Source of the DNA: Mastigamoeba balamuthi
Lineage: Eukaryota; Evosea; Mastigamoebida; Mastigamoebidae
NCBI GenBank assembly: GCA_902651635.1
Contig: CACRSC010000035.1
Location: 156,956-182,920 of the forward strand
Length of the DNA stretch: 25,965 nt
Direction: 5' to 3'
This document shows positions 20,794-25,965 of this stretch, piece by piece. Below the pieces are notes generated by a model, which had not been told where the DNA came from, did no database searches, and worked only from the letters and a program-made list of their open reading frames with translations. The position numbers and the translations under genes are program-made. The stretch's first letter is position 1; each line of letters begins with the position of its first letter.

Positions 20794-21293
20794 GGCAGGC
20801 GACCCCGCAAGGCACAGCAGAGGAGAGATAACCTGTGCAGACTTCTACCACTGCCTCATCCTCCACAGTAATTCCTGCCCCTCACTTGGTCCCATTGAAC
20901 TTCTTGTTGCTTGAGCTCTTCCTTTTTGTTTCCTGGTGCTACCAGCATCCTTGGGCAGCTCACTGCTCTGATACGTTTGATTATCTCACTGCTCTCTGAG
21001 CACTGTGCCTGTTCCCTTTATAGAAACTCCTGGCCATACCTTAACTGCAGGTACCACTTGCAGATAGTAAACTGCTGGTATCTCTCCTCTTAAGAGCAAC
21101 AGTGGCTCATAGTGTGTATAAGAATGACATACTCAAGAGCGAGGGAATCTCTGATGGTTACCACTCCGTTCCTGCGAAAATGTTCTTGTCTGAATGAAAC
21201 GAAACTTTGGAATTGGATTTGCCTCTACTTTAGATACAACGATATGAAGTTACTTTTCAGGAATTTGAATTTTGTTGTCAAATTTTATGTGTT
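20794..21293. other. AT-richer stretch without a recognised gene
   Basis: Base composition drops sharply in GC after the coiled-coil gene. The region should include the 3' flank of that gene and possibly the left end of the mariner-like element whose transposase ends at 21294. I found no terminal inverted repeat by eye. Short open frames at 20911-21297 have no recognisable features. Confidence 0.45.
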
Positions 21294-24100
21294 TTAGTCA
21301 AGGTGTGGGATGTGATACGTGTTACTCCCCTGATTGTCAATTACAAGGTCCCAGATGCGGTCCAGGGTGGCAAACAGTCCCTCTAACTTCTGTACAGCAG
21401 GCCACTCTGCCCAGGCACTGCGAATTGCCTTGAGAATGGCCATTTCGTCGACTTGGCGACCTTGAGACTCGTCCTTGACCCAATCAACAGCCACTTGAAG
21501 GGAGTTCCACGCACCAAGGTCCAGAACATTGAGGTCTGGAGACTTTGGAGGCTGGACAATGAACTCAATTGATGGAGGCTGGTCTGGATTGCAACACAGT
21601 GCCCGAAGATCGTCAGAAAGAGCAGCAGCCCATTGATGCAGAGTCAGAAGGGTGGTCTGGTTGATGTCACCACGACCCCCTCCATGGCCCCCTGCATTGT
21701 CCATCTGGATGACAATCCTAGAAACCCATTGTTCACAGGTCCACAGGGTATCTGGAACTACATGCTCCTGGAGCAGTTTCATGAAGTACTGGGCATCAAC
21801 AGTGCGAGCCTGGGAAGAATGAGCCTGAAGAAGAAGTGAGAGAATAATACCTTGAACACCTCAGCACCACTAGGGCAGTTTTTTCTTGCCCGAGCAGCGG
21901 AAAGGACATCTTCACAGGGATACAAACCAATACACTCAGTGAAGTTATGGTCAGGACGAGGCTTTGCCACTGCTCCCAGGACCATGACCTTCTTGCTGTG
22001 ACTCTTGCTTTGAAGGAGCTGAACAGGTGCCCACTCGTCAGGGCCAACCCAGAACAGACGTGAAAGCCAGTGAGCATAAAACCACTTCTTGTCCACGTGC
22101 ATGAAAACTGTATTCTGGTCGTAGAACTTGCCCTCAGGACGAGTCCTTGATGCCTGGCACCATGCAGAATGGGCATTGCAGTGCTCTGGAGTGAGGATTG
22201 GAAGGACTCAAGCATGAACATGCTGATACCTGAAAATGAGACTCAGTGAGGAGATTGACAGGAGTGGTATCCCAGTCTCTTGGCAAGCCGATCACTGTGG
22301 CAAGTGAACCCATGCCCCACTCCTTCTGCATAGCCTTGGCCATCTGTTGGGTTGTCCAGCCTTCACGGAATTCTGCAGCCTGCCGATGAAACCACTGCTG
22401 GAGCCAGGGTTGCCGAATGTATCCCTGCTCACTTTCAGATCCTAACTTGCAGTTCAAGGAGTGACATGCAGCAACCCAGTGCACAAATCAGTTGAGATGT
22501 GGGACAGAGCAATGAATGCTCTGGGCAATCTTCCTTGTCTGCGACTGGGGCACTGCCTTGTGCTGTGCACCACACTGGGCCCACAACTTCTCGATCTGAA
22601 GCACTGCACACCACTTGCACTCTGAAAGAGTCACTGAAAATGATGTAAGATTGATCTAGAAACACTTCGAATGTGGGTGTCATTGGGCAATGTGCTGCAG
22701 GGCAGTTTGGATCACTGGCCTCTTCCTGTTCTTCTCTTTGGCCACTGTAGGCACTGAAGCACTTCTTTCTTGCTTTACCTTGACCTCTCTTGACCACCCA
22801 TCCATTAACAGGGTTACAGGGAATGGCACACACCTGTCTTGATGCAAGAGAGTTGAAGTGAACTCATAGATTCCCCGTCCCATGTCACACCAGCAGTAAG
22901 GGTAGGGCACAGGGCCCAGGTGGTGGCGAGATCCAAGAATCGGCTCGTGGTTGGATCCAGGAATCGTCACATGTTGCTTTTTGCATTTTCTGGCCTCTTG
23001 CAGGTGCTTAGTGTGCTTGGACTGTTATGGCATCTGGGGTGGCCTGTGTGAGCAATGCCAGGGCACCCACAACAAGAAAGACAAAGAAACGCACCTCTTG
23101 GGGCTGGAAGAGACTGGTTAGGGTGTCAGGAGTGACAGCCACGCCAGTTTGCCTCAGCCAGCCCCTGCCTCTGCTCCTTTGGATTAAACTTGGTTGTGGG
23201 CAGATTTCTCCCACTAGTCTAAAAATAGCTTCCAAAGGCATCAACCCAGGCATCACACAAGAGGGACCCACAGTTCTTTTACACCATTGTCCACCTGCTG
23301 CTAAGTGAGGCTCTGACACCAAACCTGAACTCCATCAAAAAACTCAGGAAAACCTGATCTCTAACTGCATATAACCCTTGCCTATGTGTTCATCAGGAAC
23401 CAGTAATGATAGGCTGGAACAATCTCCTCGTATAACCGGTTTCAGCCTTCTCTGCTCCTTTTTATTATTGGGAAATAAATGATATTTGAACAATGATTAA
23501 GAGGGAATTGTGTTGAGCAGATGCATATACTAGTGGCCTGACTTCTTGAAGTCACATGAGTTAAGAAGTGTGAAATGGAGTATCTGCCAACAATGAGGAA
23601 TTTCCTTTGATGCTGCCACTCAATCCTTGTATGTGCCACGTGGTATCTTCTTCCCCCAGTTCACGAGCATGCACAGAACACTGTCATCACCAATATTGGT
23701 AGAAGGGAAAGAGTCCGTTTGATGTGGTCAAGAAGGTGGAAGGCACTTGGTACGGCATGGCAGAACAGTAAGAAGAAGCACCATTATCTCATCATCTTTG
23801 CTTTTGCACTCAACAATGAGTAAGATCTGGGGTTTCTGTGAAAAAAAAAAGAGCAACCCCATTATCATTCAATCACAAGGATCTCTCCTTAAGAAAAGTT
23901 GGGGTAAACCCACAGTGTGTAAGAGGTCTCAAGGAGTGGCTTCTTGAGTAACTGACTGACGTCCGACACGGCACAGTGAAGCAGAATTGCGTGCTGCTGT
24001 GGTCGGGCGCTGTGTGCTCGGCGAGCAGCTTCCCCATTCTGGCACCACGTCAGCAAAAAAAAGGATGACTGCCTCCGGGAAGTTCGCGGGCGGCGAAATG
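20800..24100. mobile_element. AT-rich island, probable transposon insertion(s)
   Basis: The low-GC block contrasts with GC-rich sequence on both sides and surrounds the transposase remnant. Its borders are approximate, judged only from composition and from where homology to the gene 2 upstream region resumes (about 24110). No terminal inverted repeats or TA target duplication could be identified, so the extent of the element is not established. Confidence 0.4.
21294..22620 (-). pseudogene. Mariner-like (plant-type, DDD) transposase, degenerate
   Basis: The predicted product would cut and paste DNA at TA sites. Read on the minus strand, VDKKWF (first Asp, codon near 22092), then VMVLGAVAKPRPD, then QMDNAGGHG (second Asp, near 21700) and PPKSPDLNVLDLG (third Asp, near 21535) match plant-type mariner transposases. 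ILTPEHCNAH upstream matches their conserved linker. The reading frame is interrupted. A 26- or 41-nt gt-ag segment (21825-21850 or 21810-21850) joins VFK to the TVDAQYFMKL part and behaves like a tiny intron. Farther upstream a TGA at 22208-22210 blocks the ILTPEH frame, and another TGA (22488-22490) lies in the N-terminal helix-turn-helix-like region (RKIAQSIHCSVPHLN). The second to third Asp spacing is about 54 residues against 39 in plant elements. Probably inactive, unless unseen introns explain the breaks. Confidence 0.7.
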
Positions 24101-24110
24101 CACATTTTCT
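22621..24110. other. AT-richer stretch upstream of the transposase remnant
   Basis: Several short minus-strand frames (22680-22970, 23008-23322) may be decayed N-terminal or neighbouring transposon sequence, but I recognise no domain. An A-run lies near 23842. Nothing else supportable is seen up to the inverted duplication arm. Confidence 0.4.
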
Positions 24111-24390
24111 CCCCGATAAGCATTGACGATTGCACTCGCCCGAACGTGTCGCCCCCTTTTCCGTACCGTTCTTCCGGTTTTTTGGTGCAGGCGGCGCGCG
24201 TGTGCACGCCATAAAGAAAACGCTCTGTAGCTCAGACCCCTGACATTGGAAAGCGCACATGCAGGCACACGCACCCTCGCCCCTCGCGTGGGCGACCATC
24301 ATCACATTGAGCAGTGATTTCCGGCGGAAACCCGACGAGCATTCGCCAGCCGAAGCCCGACCGGGGGAATAACCCTCGTATGCCCGCCTG

Positions 24391-24412
24391 CTTTGTCCCC
24401 TATTCTTGATTC
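24391..24412 (+). promoter_or_regulatory. Upstream element shared by the receptor genes (gene 4 copy)
   Basis: CTTTGTCCCCTATTCTTG lies about 55-70 bp upstream of the gene 4 ATG, in the same orientation to the gene as the copies before genes 1-3. Function is inferred from its repeated position. Confidence 0.4.
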
Positions 24413-24462
24413 AGGGGTTCTAATTTTAACTGTAGCCTTTACAGCATTGAAGGACTCTTTAC

Positions 24463-25965
24463 ATGAGGCCCCTCCTCCTCCTCCTCTCGTGGTGGCATTG
24501 GTCTGCTCGAAAGCACCAGAGTAACCCGCGCACTGACCCAGACGCTCGCAGACCGCCCTGGCGGTGACGCCGTACAACTGGTCCTCGACGCCCTGCACCG
24601 TTCTGCTGCAGAACACAACGCACCCTCCTCCCAACACGCTCGTCGTAGGCGTCCTGCACACGGGCAAGTCCAGAGGCAACCTCGAGGCACGCGCCAGCCA
24701 GCCCTCTCCCGCAAGGCACTCAACACCTGTTTTCGGTTTTTCCTCTCACGCCGACGCATTGACATTCGCAGATCGTCATGTCCGTGTGCATGGCGCTATC
24801 CAAGGCGGGCGTGTTCGGATCGTACAACGCCTCCATGATCCTTTTCGACGACCTGGGCCTCAGAGTGAGCACACACGGCACACACCGAACTGTTGGCATC
24901 GGCGGAGCTGTTACTCGGCCTCCACGCTCGGTGGCCCGCAGAGGGTCTCTGCTGGGAAGGGGCACTTGCTCACACGGCTCGGACCGGGGCAGAGCATGTC
25001 GCCGGTGGGGGCAGCGCTGTTCAACAGGATCCCCGTGGTGGCCGTCATCGGGGGCGACAGCAGCAGCGTCTCCATGGCGCTGCTCGACGGCAACGCGACG
25101 CACCCGGGGCTCACGGCCAGCGGCATCCCCCTCATCTCCTCGCAGTCCACGAGCCCCGCCCTCAGCGACAAGGCCAAGTACCCGCGCTTCATCCGCGTCT
25201 GCACGTCCTCGGCCCTCAGTGTGCGCTGTTGGCCCCCGCACGACAAGCAACCCTCTGACAGGGCCTGGGACGCAGAGCCTGGCGATGATCCAGATGTTCT
25301 CCAAGTACGGCATCACGAGGGTCGCAGGCATCGGCAACGACGACAGCTACGGCCACGGCGCCCTCGAGAAGCTCGTGACCTACGCCGACCGTGCAGAGCC
25401 GAAAATTGAGATTGCTGGCCTTGTCTACTACCCGGCAGCCTTCAGCAGCGCTCCCGAGTTCTTCAGCCCCTACGTGAGCAGTCCCTGCCCTCCTGAGGCT
25501 GGAGAGGCTCACGGTCCACCGCCTGCGCAGCTGGAGCAGCTGAAGAACCTCTCAGCCGCGGGGGCCGAGGCGTTTGTGCTGTACTGCACGGGGCTGACGT
25601 GCCTGCCGGTGCTGGAGCAGGCGCGGGTCATGGGGCTGCTGCACAAGCCCTACGCGTGGGTCCTGGGCAACGGCATCACCACGTACCCCACGATCTACTC
25701 GATCTGGAAGATGATCCCGCGTACGTGTGGCCTTGTCGTCCCCCCACTCCCTGCAACGCCTCAACGGGGACGGCCATCGATGCCCCCCACGTCCCGCAGA
25801 GCTGTCCGAGGTCATCGCCAACGACAGCATCGTCATGGGCATGGCGACGGCGGTGGTCAAAACCCCCGTGACTGCGGAGTTGAACGCCGAGATGGAGGAG
25901 TACATGAAGCAGCCGCTGGCCGTCCCCGCCTACACGACCTTCGAGTACGACGCGGCCCTCGCGCT
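24463..25965 (+). CDS. Receptor kinase-cyclase-kinase, gene 4 (5' part only; signal-peptide exon shifted)
   Basis: Inverted near-duplicate of gene 2; only the ectodomain part is inside the window. Inferred exons: 24463-24500, 24552-24686, 24772-24864, 24993-25220, 25276-25473, 25531-25720, 25800 to beyond 25965. Exons 2-7 keep frame and encode the ligand-binding fold (TPYNWSSTPC, AVIGGDSSS, SDKAKYPRF, YGITRVAGIGNDDSYG, KPYAWVLGN), matching gene 2 exon lengths. The first exon is 38 nt against 39 in gene 2. One base is missing in its CTC run, so the homologous splice would run directly into TGA; no other GT in the exon restores phase. This may be a real lesion, an alternative start, or a sequencing slip in a repeat. 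The second intron begins GC rather than GT. Membrane, kinase and cyclase parts would lie beyond the window. Confidence 0.72.

Larger units (their letters stand above)
24110..25965 (+). repeat. Inverted duplication, right arm (gene 4)
   Basis: Counterpart of 7721-9620 in opposite orientation, separated by about 14.5 kb. Homology begins with weakly conserved upstream sequence (CATTGACGATTGCACTCGCCC near 24120 against the strand opposite 9610) and becomes very strong from the second coding exon. It continues past the window end. Confidence 0.78.

Noticed and set aside
20800-24100. Terminal inverted repeats of the mariner-like element
   Set aside because: Scanned by eye on both sides of the transposase; no convincing pair or TA duplication found, so no ends are reported.
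24220-24245. TGTAGCTCAG resembling a tRNA D-arm
   Set aside because: No acceptor pairing, anticodon stem or GGTTC T-arm could be placed around it.
1-25965. Bacterial operon, CRISPR array or prophage
   Set aside because: Splice-interrupted eukaryotic-type kinases and cyclases, no direct-repeat array and no phage genes.

Overview
The window looks like nuclear DNA of a free-living unicellular eukaryote, most plausibly an amoebozoan of the Acanthamoeba kind. Genes are cut by many short introns (about 26-130 nt, GT-AG with a few GC-AG), most of the sequence is GC-rich, and the dominant genes join a type-1 periplasmic-binding-like (ANF-receptor-like) ectodomain, one membrane helix, a TKL-type kinase, a class III nucleotidyl cyclase and a second TKL-type kinase. 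I recall this kinase-cyclase-kinase receptor layout as typical of Acanthamoeba; the species itself is inference.

Layout: three head-to-tail receptor genes run leftward. Gene 1 (1-3848, minus) loses its 3' end at the window edge. Gene 2 (4559-9251, minus) has a damaged 3' half. Gene 3 (10757-15617, minus) appears complete. A fourth copy (24463 to the right edge, plus) is an inverted near-duplicate of the 5' half of gene 2. By ectodomain there are two subfamilies, A (genes 1 and 3) and B (genes 2 and 4). Between gene 3 and gene 4 lies a divergent pair: a cysteine-rich type I membrane protein (16064-18808, minus) and a coiled-coil protein with C-terminal membrane segments (19119-20793, plus), sharing a promoter of about 310 bp. 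From about 20800 to 24100 the DNA becomes visibly AT-richer and holds a degenerate mariner-like transposase (minus strand).

How the genes work together: each receptor should bind an extracellular ligand and transmit it through the membrane to kinase and cyclase domains, so the array is a small, actively diversifying sensor family. Its copies differ at exactly the residues that set catalysis. Gene 1 has His for the transition-state Asn of the cyclase. Genes 1 and 3 have Met where adenylyl cyclases have the purine-contacting Lys. Gene 2 has a 2-nt deletion at the transition-state Arg and has lost the exon carrying the second kinase's HRD loop. Patches of near-identity that include introns alternate with diverged segments, which suggests gene conversion between copies. 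All four copies share a short upstream element that may be a common promoter motif.

Exon borders were placed by comparing the paralogs by eye and by reading-frame phase. They are predictions, most secure where three or four copies agree.
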